Shown here: positions 52,911 to 64,000 of the stretch, in pieces
How the letters are laid out: each line of letters opens with the position of its first letter
How positions within the stretch are numbered: the stretch's first letter is position 1
DNA from: Cantharellus purpuraceus
Taxonomy: Eukaryota > Basidiomycota > Agaricomycetes > Cantharellales > Hydnaceae
Reading direction: 5' to 3'
DNA length: 64,000 nt
Assembly (NCBI GenBank): GCA_025174535.1
Contig: JALBUN010000001.1
Coordinates: forward strand, 186,001-250,000
Position numbers and translations under genes: made by a program
Notes under the pieces: generated by a model
What the model was told of the DNA's origin: nothing
The model's database searches: none
Seen by the model: only the letters and a program-made list of their open reading frames with translations

Positions 52911-53426
52911 TGTTATGACTATATTCATTAATGCCCAGATCCCCATCCAATCCACTCAGATCCCCACGCATATGAAATCTATACTCCATTTGGAAACCGC
53001 TACATCTCCATTTACCTGTCCGATTGTCACTGCCAATTCCGCCCATCCGCCTCCGGTTCCGATTGATGCATCAGCATCACCATAGGAACCTGGACATCCA
53101 TCCCCATCGGACTCGGACATACTCATGTAAGGCCGTCAGCCTCGGAGACCCATCACCGGAGTAATTATTATTAGATTTCAAATATGTATTTAAGTTGCCC
53201 GACTGGGGACTTCATTCCCCAGTTCGAATATCAAATCACGCCTAGCTCCTACGTCTGATCCTAACTCTCCAAGTCGTACTCTGTCTCTGAAATCTCGGAC
53301 ACCGGTATTAGTGAGGGCGCAGCACATAAGCTGAAGCCAAGTCCGTTCCAACCCCCACGACGTACTCCAACTCCAACCCAACCTCCGATCCAAACTCCAA
53401 CCCCCAATCGGACCTAGTGCGTAACA
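52911..53426 (+). repeat. 5' LTR of copy D (516 bp)
   Basis: It runs TGTTATGAC to TGCGTAACA. The R start here is CAGTTCGAATAT and the primer site (53429-53440) is ATGTTCAAACTG. The mismatches are C/T or G/A changes from a presumed CpG-containing ancestor. Confidence 0.95.
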
Positions 53427-53458
53427 GTATGTTCAAACTGCCATACTCACTCCTACCA

Positions 53459-56048
53459 ATGCCACGATCCACTGCCAATTCTGAACGCGCACGAATCGTT
53501 GAGGTACCTGCCCCCAGCATCGACACCATCCCCGAGGTCGTCGAAGAACCGACGGACCACATAGAGGCCATCAATGAAGAAGACGACACCCCACCCTCTC
53601 CAAATCTGGCACAAGCCATCTCCCTGCTCGCTAGCAGCATCCGTAACCCACAAGCCCCTAAGTCCCGGACCAAGGTCCGAGAACCCAACCCATTCAATGG
53701 CTCCAATCCACGCAAACTCCAGCCATTCTTGGTGCAATGCCGGTTGAATTTCCACGACTGCCCCGACGCATTCACATCCGATCGGGCGAAGGTCACCTTC
53801 GCCATGTCCTATCTCAAGGGCACTGCACTGGACTACTTTGAGCCAGCGCTCATGGACGACTCCGATGACCCAATATGGTCAGAGGACTACTCCGACTTCA
53901 TCTCCAAACTTCAGACCAATTTCGGTCCTTACAACCCCGAGGCCAATGCCAAGAACAAACTCGATCGACTTTGGATGAAGGAAAATCACAAAATTGCAAA
54001 ATACATTGTGAGTTTCCAGCAGCTAGCTCCAAAAGTCCAATGGGGCGATGCTGCACTCCAACGCCCATTTTCTGTTGGACTCCCATCCTGCATCAAGGAC
54101 AAGATATCACGCGTCAGTAAGCCGGATACTTTGGCTACCCTTCGCAAGCTCGCCCAATCCATCGATGCCCGTTATTGGGAACATCAATCCGAGGTCTCCC
54201 GTGAAAATTCAGCTAACAACAAATTGGACAAATCATCGGACAAAACTTCAAAGTCCAACAAGGGGTCCGATAAGTGGGCCACCGCCAATTCAGGCCAGAA
54301 ATCAAACACTGGTAACGCTGCCGCTTCTGGTTCCGGTCAGAACAACTCCGGCACCAGCAATAACTCTGGAGCTCGCAAGAGTACTCCGGACCTCTCCACC
54401 AAGCTGGGAAAGGACGGAAAACTTACCCAGCAGGAACACCAGTGCCACATGGACTGTTTTGGAACCCGCAAAATTGTGGCGTTAGGGCAAACTCTAAATC
54501 ACCACAATTCCGTGAATGAACAGCTGAGAAGAATATCAAACCCTGCTGCAGCACAACTCCAGAAACAATTTAACGTTTGTACTTTGGTTACAATCCTTTG
54601 TATTGGTCAATGCAGACTATACGCAGAAAGGTAATACGTTTCTTAGCAGCAAGAAATGAATAAGACTTCCAGAGTCTAGAGTTCACGGACGCTTAGGGGT
54701 CCAGATATTCCGAAAAGATGGGAATGCACTTAGAGGCTAAAGGAAGTAGGTGGATGAATCCAACCGTCCAACCAGTGGCACTCAGAAGCGGGTAACAGCA
54801 ATGTGTGAAGTAGTCTAGCAACTGCTTCACACAAGTTCAAGCTTCTAATGCTCTGCAAAGGCAGTACACACTAGTAACTTAAACAAGAGCACTAATGGCA
54901 GGACTATCGACAGACAATCTCACCCTGTAGATTCGTAGTCACGTGAGGCAGATACTACACTCACACCCAAAGCAGGAATATCACTACTTCGAGTGCAATC
55001 AAGTACAGTTACACAACTGTAAAAGATCCTTGAACTGGTAATCAACAGTTACTGAGATAGAGGATGACACTGTATGTCACTCTAGTCACACTGGTGTGCA
55101 GAAGATGGGTAGAATATGATGGATATGTTCCTATTTCAGAGGCAGAATGGCCTCCTTATATATTGTATTTACAGGGGCTGACTAATGGTTCTGGAATATT
55201 CTACCTATTAATAGATGGAAGCTACTGGAAGGTTGTGGAAGGTGGAAGAAAGGGGTAGAATATTCCAAGCCAATCACAGGTTCTGATCACAGCACTAACA
55301 CTGATCAGGAGCTGAATAATGGTTCTGGAAAGTTCTATCTAATAATAGAGGGAAACAGCTAGAATGTTATGGAAAGGGGTAGAATATTCCAAGGCAATCA
55401 CCTGATTTGATCACCCATCAGCTGATCTGATCCCTGAACTAGGCACTGATCAGGCAAAAAGAAGGGTGTCCACCCTGTTTTCTGCACTGGTTTGGACAGC
55501 CATGGATAGCCACATGTCATGTGATGATCTGCATGGAAAATAGTGCCCTGAGAGGCTGTGGTTGTTAAGTTAGAGAATATTTATTGATCAGAGACATCTG
55601 AGCTTGAATTCAGGCCAAATGCCTGGTCCAAAAGGGGAGAGCCGGCTGTGCGAAGGTTTGTGGGTGCCTATGGGTCCACAACTGTAGCACAGCAGAAATA
55701 AATGATTCTGAGCCGAGTTCTGCATGGAATATTCCCGAAAAAATATGGAAAAATAGAGAATATTTGAATAAGTCCTTTCCAGGTACAAGCATCAAATATA
55801 TGCTGATATTTAGGAATGGAAAAGCAAAGAATAGCACATTGGTGCTGCATAAATGGAATTTGATAGGGAAAAGGTGGTTCCCATACATGGACAACAACCT
55901 CTGTCTGTTCTGCAGAAAGCCTGGTCACCAAGCCAAGGATTGCAACAAGGCAACCTCGTCCACAGCAAAGGCAAAGGGCCGTGCCGCCAACGCCACGACG
56001 GACCCAAAAAAAAATAGTAAGCAGTTCTATAGCCTCCATACGGGCTGA
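53459..56048 (+). pseudogene. gag: gag of copy D, split by an R3 solo LTR
   Basis: It starts MPRSTANSERARIVEV (53459) and is open through the capsid domain and linker to 54454, where R3 interrupts. The CCHC knuckle follows at about 55890 ([14 protein letters not shown]). The A-run at the pol junction is nine long, so the frame runs past the normal stop to 56048. The in-frame ATG at 53429, inside the primer site, is probably a decay product and not the original start. Confidence 0.88.
54455..55887 (-). repeat. R3-family solo LTR (1433 bp), TSD TGGAC
   Basis: The ends TGTTTTGGAACC and GGTTCCCATACA are flanked by TGGAC (54450-54454 and 55888-55892). It is close in sequence to 42083-43120 (reverse complement) but keeps the 395 bp missing there. 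Confidence 0.88.
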
Positions 56049-59000
56049 GGGCTGCGTTGGTACTCCCCGTACGACAAATGAGGTCCGCCTGAACGCATCC
56101 ACTCTTTCCCACTCCGACTCCCTTACCCTCCTCGTCCACTCCGACTCCATTCCTGATACTGCTATTCAAACATTAATTGACTCTGGGTCTACTCACTGTT
56201 TCCTTGATTCCTCTTTTTCCGATTTACATAAACTCCATACATACACCATAACTCCAATACCACTCCGATTATTTGATGGCACTACTAATGCTGTTATTTC
56301 ACGAGCTATAGATTTGTCTATCCGTTTTTCTGTTGGAGAAATCCAGACCCTTACATTCTATGTTACTCCACTTGACTCCAGCTGTTCTGTGGTTCTCAGA
56401 CATAACTGGCTCACCCGCTACAATCCATTGATTGACTGAGCATTGGGCCATATCACATTCCGTTCTCCAGTACAGGCTGTGTCATCCCCAATGTCACCAG
56501 TAACTATAGGTGCGAAATTATCTTCCGCCTCCGCTGACTCTGCTCCGATAGATACTCCGTCTACCCCTCCGTTTATATCGATGGTGGACGCTATGGTCTT
56601 TGCCAGACTAAGCAAGCTGGACAGTTCTCACACATTGCAGGTTCACCTCTCTGATCCGATATTCCTCGCCGCTCGTTCCGCCTGATCCACTCCACCGGAC
56701 CTCTCTATGGTTCCCAAGGAGTATCATGAGTTCGCCGACATGTTCAGCAAGTCTAAAGCTGACTCCCTAGCGGAACACCGACCATATGATCTCAAGATTG
56801 AACTGGATGACAACTCCACCCCTCCGCTTGGCCCTATCTACTCACTATCACAAAAAGAGCTATTGGCCCTCCGAACATTCATAGACGAGAACTTGGCCAC
56901 AGGCTTCATCCGCCCATCCCTATCTCCTCATGGAGCTCCGGTCCTATTTGTCCGCAAAAAGGACGGATCACTCCGTCTATGCGTCGACTTCCATGGACTC
57001 AACAAAATCACCAAGAAAGACCAATACCCGATACCCCGCACCGCAGACCTACTCGAGAGTCCTCGAAAGGCTAAGATCTACTCCAAAATAGATCTCCGAC
57101 ATGCCTACCATCTAGTCCGTATCCGAGAAGGTGACGAATGGAAAACGACCTTCCGCACACGATATGGATCTTTCGAATGGTGCGTCATGCCCTTCAGTCT
57201 AACCAATGCTCCAGCCGCCTTCCAGAGGTTCATGAATGATACCTTCGCCGACCTTCTCGATGTGACTGTCCTCATTTACTTAGACGACATTCTGGTATAT
57301 TCAGACAACAAAGAAGAACATCGGACACATGTCCAAGAGGTACTCCGCCATCTCCAAAAACATGGCCTCTTCGCCTGTGCTGACAAATGTGAATTCCACT
57401 CCGACTCGGTTGAATACCTAGGCTATATCCTCTCCCCAGCAGGATTAACAATGTCCAATGACAAAATCAAAGCCATACAGGAATGGCCAGAACCCTGGAA
57501 AGTCAAAGACGTACAGTCCTTCCTCGGGTTCGCCAACTTCTACCGCCGCTTTATTCATGGCTACTCCGATATCACCGTCCCGCTCACCCAACTCACTAGG
57601 AAGGGTATCCAATGGAATTTCACTGAGGAATGTAGACAGAGCTTTGAGACCTTGAAAAAGGGCTTTACTTCCACTCTGATACTGACTCATTGGGTTCCAG
57701 ATGTTCCCATCCTATTAGAGACCGATGCCTCCGACTATGCACTTGCCGCGATCCTGTCCATCATCTCTCCGGATGACGGACAAGTCCACCCGATCGCTTT
57801 TCACTCGCGTACATTCACACCCCCCAAACTGAACTATGACGTCCATGACAAAGAGCTCCTTGCCATATATGAAAGCCTTCCGGATATGGAGACACTACCT
57901 TGCGGGTCCCTCCAATCCGGTGGACGTCATAACGGACCACAAGAACTTGGAATACTTCTCCACAATGAAACTGCTCACCCAGAGACAGGTCCGATGGTCC
58001 GAATACCTATCTCAGTTCAATCTCATTATCCGTTTCCGTCCTGGTCGACTCGGAGCAAAGCCCAACGCATTAACTAGACGATGGGACGTCTACCCTAAAG
58101 AGGGGAATAGCGACTATGCCACTGTAAACCCCCACAACTTTCGTCCTGTGTTCACTAACGAGCAGCTGGCATCGTCCCTATGAGCATCCACCCTCATGAC
58201 TCCCACTCTCCGAGCTGTCACCATTATGGACATCAACCAACTCCGCTCCGACATCCGCTCATCACTCTGATCTGATCCTGTTGCGGTTAAACACTTGGAC
58301 AACCCTTCCGATCCGAAATGGTCACTTGACCCCGAAGGACACCTCCGACACAACAACCGGATATACATCCCCGACACCAACGGCCTGCGACTCTGAGTTT
58401 TGCAGTATTACCATGATCACCCGATCTCCGGCCACTTCAGGCAAAATCGCACACAAGGATTAATCCGACGAGACTATGTATGGCCAAAAATGCGGGAATA
58501 CATTCAACACTACTGTAACTCCTGCACCATGTGTATGCGCTCAAAATCGCAAAGGCACAAACCCTATGGAATGCTCAAACAACTTCTGATCCCGGAGCAA
58601 CCATGGAACTCCATCTCCATGGATTTCATAGAGAAGCTCCCCCCATTGCTTGGATACGACACCATACTCGTGATTGTTGACAGGTTCACTAAACAGTCAC
58701 TATTCATTCCGACGCATGACACCATCACCTCCACCTCGCTAGCTAAATTGTTCGTTCTCCACGTATTCTCTAAACACAGAGTCCCGTTGCATGTCACGTC
58801 CAATTGGGGTTCGGAGTTCGTGTCCTCCTTCTTCCGCACATTAGGAAAGGCTCTCGACATGAAGCTTCATTTCACCTCCAGATACCATCCTGAAGTCATT
58901 GCTCACGCGGGCAGCAGGTCTTTCACCCTTCACCTCCCAGACCACTTCCGAGCAGTTCATCCGGTCTTCCATATATCAATGCTTGAACCCGCTACTACAA

Positions 59001-59257
59001 ACGAGATCTCCAGTTGCACGCAACCTCCACCTCCCCCAATCATCATCGAAGGAGACAATGAATATGAGATCCTGGACTCGAAGATTGACCATCGATACAA
59101 GTGCAAGCTCCAGTACTTAGTCAAATGGACTGGATACGAAGGCACCGATGAAGAGTCTTCATGGATCTCCACATCCGAACTCGATCACGCATCTGAATCC
59201 GTCTCCGATTTTCACTCCGCTTATCCAGACAAACCTGGCCCTCTTATGAATCTTTAA
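56007..59257 (+). pseudogene. pol: pol of copy D (PR-RT-RH-IN-chromodomain)
   Basis: Protease ([10 protein letters not shown]), RT ([10 protein letters not shown] near 57280-57305), RNase H and integrase zinc finger are present. TGA at about 56683, 58181, 58268 and 58394 replaces CGA, and the TGA at 56437 replaces TGG (W in the DWALGH block). An extra base near 57885 shifts RNase H. A deletion near 58893 joins RYHPE directly to VIAHAGSRSF, removing the end of the integrase core and most of the C-terminal domain. The chromodomain (LQYLVKWTGYEG) and final GPLMNL are intact. Confidence 0.9.
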
Positions 59258-59416
59258 GTTCAATTACTAATGCTAATTCTATTATTTCGCATCACCATTT
59301 TATTACAAGTCAAGGAAAATTACCAGCCTGCTCAAAAAAAAAAAAAATTCCGAAGGAATATCACTCCACCTCATTCTTTCTCCGTTCTGAAATTTATAAT
59401 CATTTTCATCTTTATT

Positions 59417-61032
59417 TTATACATCGTGTTTCCTTTTCCCCTTTCCCTTATCTACCTCAGGCTCCGTCTCCGACTCCTCATCACTCTCTACATCCGACAC
59501 CCAATCCTTCTCATCTCCCATGTCTGAATCCTCGTCCAACGGGGCCATGAACTTCCGCAACCAACGTAACTCAGCTGTCCGACGACCCTCCAGAACCTCC
59601 TTCCGTTTCATCATCCTCACCAAGTCTACTAACAACCCCTCCGTCCGCCGAAGGTGCTCTGACTGCAGGTTAACCAGCCTGATAAGCTGGCCCACGGTGC
59701 TATTGGGTGCAGAGACACGCCCTGTACCTGCACCGGTCGTTGCCCCTTCCGATCCAATGCCACTACCCCTGGCTGCCACAGCACCTGTCTCAGTCCACTC
59801 TTTTTGGTCGGACGACCCTCCGATTCCTTCTCTGCCCCTCCTTGTACCACTAGTCGGGGCTTGACGCTCTGACTCCGGGGATCGAACTTTCCATTGATCC
59901 TACACCCTCCTTTCCGACCCCGACAACGATCGCAGGACTGAAGGCGGTGAGTTGGGCCGGTAGGCCACATGCACTCCACACCCACATCACGACATAAGTT
60001 GCAAGTTATGCTGGGTCCGCCAAATGGCTCCGTTGGAGCCAGAGCCTTGGGCAGTCCACCCCTCCTCACTGCAGCCTCCAAGCATTCCCTCTCCTCCTCC
60101 TTGTCCTGCTGTTCTGCCACCGCCTTCTCCATCTCGCGCTTGTGAAGCTGGATCGCCGACCTCGCGACACGCAGCTCCTTCTTACGGGTTGCCAACATGC
60201 GACTCTCTGCCTTGCACCATATGACCCTCCGGTCCGCCTCCCGCTTCTCCGTATCAGCACTCGGGTAGGCCTTCAGTGAAAAGACCGCGACGTCGAGGTT
60301 CTTCTTGGTGGTAGCAGCATAGAGCTCCGCTCTTTTGCGAGCCTCGACCGCAGCTACCCAAGCCATCTCCTCGTAGGAATTCGAAGTAGGATCCGGCTCC
60401 GCATCCGTCCCAACATCCACGCCTGCCTCAGGCTCTGCATTTGCGTCGAGCTCCATATTGGCATTGGGATCCACTTCCACCTCCGCCCTCTCCGTCTCCG
60501 CCACATCATCTTCCTCAGCTGCCCCCAACTCAAATAAGGGCCATGCCCACGGACGTAACAGCGAGTCCTCCGCAGTGACAGTCTTTGAACGAGTCATCTC
60601 CATCCATGTAACGGAGATGATGGCGACTTCCGGGGTCCCTGGCCATATGGGCACACTCGGACTTCCTGGGTGGCTGGTTTCCCCTGCCCTGGTCACCTCC
60701 TCCTCTACCTCCATGGTGGCCTCTAACTCGTGCACCTGCTCCTCCACTTCCTTCAGTCTCGTGGCCTCCATTGCTGCTGCAAGTTCCTTCACCATGCAGG
60801 CCCTCTCTGCCTTTGCTTCCTCCTCTTTCCTTCTCCGTTCCATTTTCGCCGCCTCTTTCCATCGCTGCTCCTCCTCCCCCTTCCGTCTCCGTTCTGCCTC
60901 CTCCTCCTCCTTCCGTCTCCATTCCGCTTCCTCCTCCTCTTTCTGTTTCCGCTCCTCCTCCTCTTCCTTCTGTTGGGCCAAGAGCAACTGCTCAAGCTCG
61001 GCCATGCTCATGCTTGCCAAAGGGTTTGACAT
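59417..61032 (-). pseudogene. Antisense accessory ORF (aORF) of copy D, one frameshift
   Basis: It is open from MSNPLASMSMAELEQLLLAQ (61032) through three E/R/K repeats, the block EEMAWVAAVEARKRAELYAA and the cysteine motif (CNLCRDVGVEC ... CDRCRGRKGGC) to about 59805, where an indel in the KK-x-W segment shifts the frame. The original C-terminus continues in another frame (MAARGSGIGSEGAT ... KGKGKRKHDV) to 59417. It ends 160 bases from the convergent pol stop. Confidence 0.82.
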
Positions 61033-61063
61033 CGTTGAGGATAAGACCTCAATCATGCCCCTC

Positions 61064-61071
61064 CTTTTATA
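61064..61071 (-). promoter_or_regulatory. TATA box of the antisense ORF, copy D
   Basis: TATAAAAG on the minus strand, 31 bases before the MSNPLASM start; same spacing as in copies C and E. Confidence 0.6.
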
Positions 61072-61172
61072 CGTCTCCAGACCCCAGCATAACTCCGACC
61101 GCGCCCAATTGTCTCACCTATTCAATCCACGGACATGAGGCCTCAGGGGCTCAGCCTTAAATGGAGAGATAC

Positions 61173-61688
61173 TGTTATGACTATATTCATTAACGTCCAG
61201 ATCCCCGTCCGATCCACTCAGATCCCCATGCATATGAAATCTATACTCCATTTGGAAACCGCTACATCTCCATTTACCTGTCCGATTGTCACTGCCAATT
61301 CCGCCCATCCGCCTCCAGTTCCGATTGATGCATCAGCATCACCATAGGAACCCAGACATCCGTCCCCGTCAGACTCAGACATACTCATGTAAGGCCGTCG
61401 GCCTCGGAGACCCATCACCGGAGTAATTATTATTAGATTTCAAATATGTATTTAAGTTGCCCGACTGGGGACTTCATTCCCCAGTTCGAATATCAAATCA
61501 CGCCTAGCTCCTACGTCCGATCCTAACTCTCCAAGTTGTACTCCGTCTCTGAAATCTCAGACACTGGTATTAGTGAGGGCGCAGCACATAAGCTGAAGCC
61601 AAGTCCGTTCTGACCCCCATGACGTACTCTGACTCTGACCCAACCTCCGATCCAAACTCCAACCCCCAATCAGACCTAGTGCGTAACA
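61173..61688 (+). repeat. 3' LTR of copy D (516 bp)
   Basis: It runs TGTTATGAC to TGCGTAACA, preceded by AAATGGAGAGATAC. Confidence 0.95.
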
Positions 61689-61977
61689 GTACATGATGGT
61701 CTTATATGGACCAACAACATATACAACAAGTAGTTGGCCACTTTGGTCACCTAAAGACAATGAACTACATTTGAAGGTCATACTGGTGGCCAGGCATGGC
61801 CACCAATGTTGAATCATTTTGCACTTCATGCATGAAGTGCCAAACAAATCAAGACAACATGAAGAAACCCATAGGGCTTCTTCACAGTCTGCCAGTGCTG
61901 GAGTGGCCTTGGAAATCAATAGGAGGGATGGGTTCATTATCAAAATTGAATGACCATGACTACCTACTGGTAGTCAT
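61689..61977 (+). pseudogene. pol: Old Gypsy integrase remnant (G6), zinc finger
   Basis: It continues from 52910. It reads VVGHFGHLKTMNYI, YWWPGMATNVESFCTSCMKC, then KPIGLLHSLPVLEWPWKSIG and DHDYLLVVI, which is the HHCC zinc finger and the start of the catalytic core of a Ty3/Gypsy integrase. A G2 solo LTR interrupts it. Confidence 0.8.
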
Positions 61978-62586
61978 TGTTACATCCTGTGACACCAAGT
62001 CTGATCTCCAGACTCCATCTCCATCTCCTTCTACTCCATCTCCATCAACTCCACCTCTGTCAACCCCAAACTCTGTTATTGTTCTCTATATAAGTAGTTT
62101 TCCTCTTATGAGTTACAACAAACCTTTATCTTTTATATTGCTTAGTATTAGTTCAGACTTGAGTCCAAACTCCAAACTCCTTTCTGTGTTGTATTCCACA
62201 TCTGTCTTATTGTCCTATCACTTTTAGTTTATCATTCAATTCTTCACATACTTATATGGGCTACTCTCTGTATGTTACAGTAGTTCATATATTGACTAAG
62301 ATTTCCCCAATCAACTTCTTGGTTGCTAGCTTCTTGACAAGTACCCTCTTGACAAGTCAAACTCTGGATCCCTAATCCAACTCCGTACTCCATACTCTGA
62401 AATATTGGACTGATGATCTGAGGGGGTGCAACACACAAGTTGAAGCCAAGTCCACTTGATCTGACTCAATAGTTATTGTCACCACTCTGTCTCCAGTTGA
62501 ACTGGAACAGTGAAGTCCCCTCCTTTCCCTTGCTAGCATCTGAACTCCAGTTACTCCATTGAACCCCTAGTATTCAGTGTTTAACA
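61978..62586 (+). repeat. G2-family solo LTR (609 bp), TSD GTCAT
   Basis: It runs TGTTACATCCTG to GTGTTTAACA, with GTCAT on both sides (61973-61977 and 62587-62591). CTATATAAGTAG near 62085 is a likely TATA box. Confidence 0.9.
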
Positions 62587-62757
62587 GTCATGGATCACTT
62601 CACATTGCAGGTACATATAATACCTATGAATACACATGTAACAGTGAAAGGAGTAGCATGGCTATTCCTTAGAGAAGTGGTACACCTTCACAGTATACCA
62701 GACTCAATCATGTCTGATTGAGACTCAAAATTCACATTGATCTTTTGGTGTGAACTG
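62587..62757 (+). pseudogene. pol: Old Gypsy integrase remnant (G6), catalytic core
   Basis: It reads VMDHFTLQVHIIPMNTHVT, then LREVVHLHSIPDSIMSD and DSKFTLIFW, the integrase DDE core around the second Asp. One TGA replaces an arginine. It is cut by a C4-like LTR. Confidence 0.78.
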
Positions 62758-62990
62758 CAACAGAGATATTACATATATATATCTACAGCATTCCATTAGG
62801 AAATGCTGTCATCTTGGTAGACATATGCACCCTATGTAGTTATTACATAATCTGTGGACCCAAGTATATGTGTCGGTCCACATGTAGAAGGCAGACTTTT
62901 AGACACACACTGTATATCACATTGCCCAACCAATATATCTTGGTTGAGTTCTGTGCTGGTGTAAACCAAGTCAAAAAGAATTTATACAAA
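62758..62990 (+). repeat. C4-like LTR fragment, diverged
   Basis: The reverse complement shares the CAACCAAG, GTGGACC, TGCATATGTCTACCAAG and GACAGCATT blocks with 50083-50358. The GTAAGTACC end is not visible. Confidence 0.5.
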
Positions 62991-63159
62991 GTCAACTCTG
63001 GATATTTGATCCAACTCTGTACCTCTGAACTCCAGAATATTGACAGACAATCCAAGGAGAGAGCCTCTCTGTCCCCGGTTGAACTGGAACAGTAAAGTCC
63101 ACTCTCATTCTATGCTAGCACCAACTCTCACTACACCCATTGAACTCCATTTTCCAACC

Positions 63160-63441
63160 CTTAACATATCTGAAGAATTGAATGAAAAAACTAAAGTAGT
63201 AAAACAACAGGACAGATATGGAATACAAAACAGAAAGGAGTTTAGAGTTTGGACTTAAGTCCAAACTAACACTAAGCAATATAAAAGGTAACAGCTATTG
63301 TAACCATATCAAGAGAATTACTTATCAAGGAAACAATAAATGGAGTTCAGGGTTATTGGAGATGGAGTTGTTAGAAATAAAATAAAAAGAAATGGAGTTG
63401 GAGTCCAGAGATCAGACTTGGTGTTACAGGATGTAACAAGT
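63160..63441 (-). repeat. Decayed G2 LTR fragment
   Basis: It matches the part of 37501-37766 from GAAGAATTGAATGA to GTTACAGGATGTAACA, with many substitutions. Confidence 0.65.
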
Positions 63442-63587
63442 CTCTTCTGTCTGATCATTGTAAGGAGAGAGCAGTACTGACTTACCTTTGTGGCCTTCTT
63501 TGCATTTGCACCCTAGTATACATAACTCCCATGAGAGACTTGAAAGACCCACAGAAGAGTGTGTGCCAACTGTGTTTGCCAGGCTTG

Positions 63588-64000
63588 TGTTATGACTATA
63601 TTCATTAATGCCTAGATCCCCATCCAATCCACCCAGATCTCTGTGCATATGAAATCTATACTCCATTTAAAAACCATCACATCTCCATCACTCTGTCCAA
63701 TCATCGCCGTTGATCTCGCTCATCTGTCTCCAGTTCTGATTGATGCATCAGCATCACCATAGGAACCTGGACATCCATCCCCATTGGACTCAGACATATT
63801 CACATAAGGCTGTCAGCCTTGGAGATCCATCACCAGAGTAATTATTATTAGATTCCAAATATGTATTTAAGTTGTACTACTGGGGACTTCATTCCCCAGT
63901 TCAAATACCAAATCACGCCTAGCTCCTAAGTCCAATCCAAACTATCTAAGTCACACTCTATCTCTGAAATCTCAGACACAGGTATTAGTGAGGGTGCAGC
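63588..64000 (+). repeat. G1 LTR running off the window end, diverged
   Basis: It starts TGTTATGAC and can be followed through the TATTTAAG box and hairpin to the window edge. It is more diverged than the LTRs of copies D and E. It may be a 5' LTR or a solo LTR. Confidence 0.85.

Larger units (their letters stand above)
52911..61688 (+). mobile_element. G1 chromovirus copy D, complete, TSD GTACA
   Basis: It has two 516-bp LTRs, with GTACA at 52906-52910 and 61689-61693. The order is self-priming site, gag (interrupted by an R3 solo LTR), pol, antisense ORF, polypurine tract, LTR. Damage includes four CGA-to-TGA stops in pol, a one-base insertion near 57885 and a deletion in integrase. The LTRs differ at roughly 5% of sites by eye, nearly all as CpG transitions. 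Confidence 0.95.

Overview
The window is a repeat-dense piece of a filamentous basidiomycete genome, most likely an Agaricomycete. The clues are host genes with short GT-AG introns (about 55-65 bp), a fungal-type P450, a serpentine membrane protein of the DUF6533 type, a small dsRNA-binding-domain protein, and a background of Ty3/Gypsy chromoviruses. I estimate that about three quarters of the 64 kb is transposon-derived. There is no sign of a bacterial or organellar segment.

Layout. 1-1622: a decayed DDE transposase with a chromodomain, plus an unrecognised ORF. 1623-10603: two nested minus-strand copies (B and A) of one chromovirus family, called G1 here, broken by two 565-bp MITE-like insertions and an opposite-strand solo LTR. 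10604-16154: host island 1, with a CrtC/Diels-Alderase-like gene, a dsRBD gene and a remnant of an accessory ORF. 16155-23883: G1 copy C (minus strand). 23884-25342: decayed LTRs. 25343-35709: host island 2, with a 2-oxoglutarate/Fe(II) oxygenase, a DUF6533 membrane protein and a cytochrome P450. 35710-38998: an LTR of a second family (G2) holding a nested solo LTR of a third family (R3), then an accessory-ORF relative. 38999-48405: complete G1 copy E (target duplication CTATT). 48411-52910: remnants of other elements. 52911-61688: complete G1 copy D (target duplication GTACA), inserted into an old Gypsy integrase. 61689-64000: rest of that integrase, a G2 solo LTR, and the start of another G1 LTR.

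The most interesting system is the G1 chromovirus. Its order is LTR, a primer site complementary to the predicted 5' end of its own RNA (Tf1-like self-priming), gag with a CCHC knuckle, an A-AAA-AAA slippery site against the gag stop, pol (PR-RT-RH-IN-chromodomain), then a long ORF on the opposite strand, a polypurine tract and the LTR. This antisense ORF (aORF) has its own TATA box, an E/R/K-rich helical repeat, a Zn2Cys6-spaced cysteine motif and an acidic tail. It is present in all three copies that reach this region. Diverged relatives occur in other element families in the window, so it looks like a long-standing component.

Every copy is now defective. Most lesions are C-to-T or G-to-A at CpG (typically CGA arginine codons turned into TGA stops), which points to methylated-CpG decay or a RIP-like process. 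All coordinates and homology calls come from reading the sequence; no database search was run.
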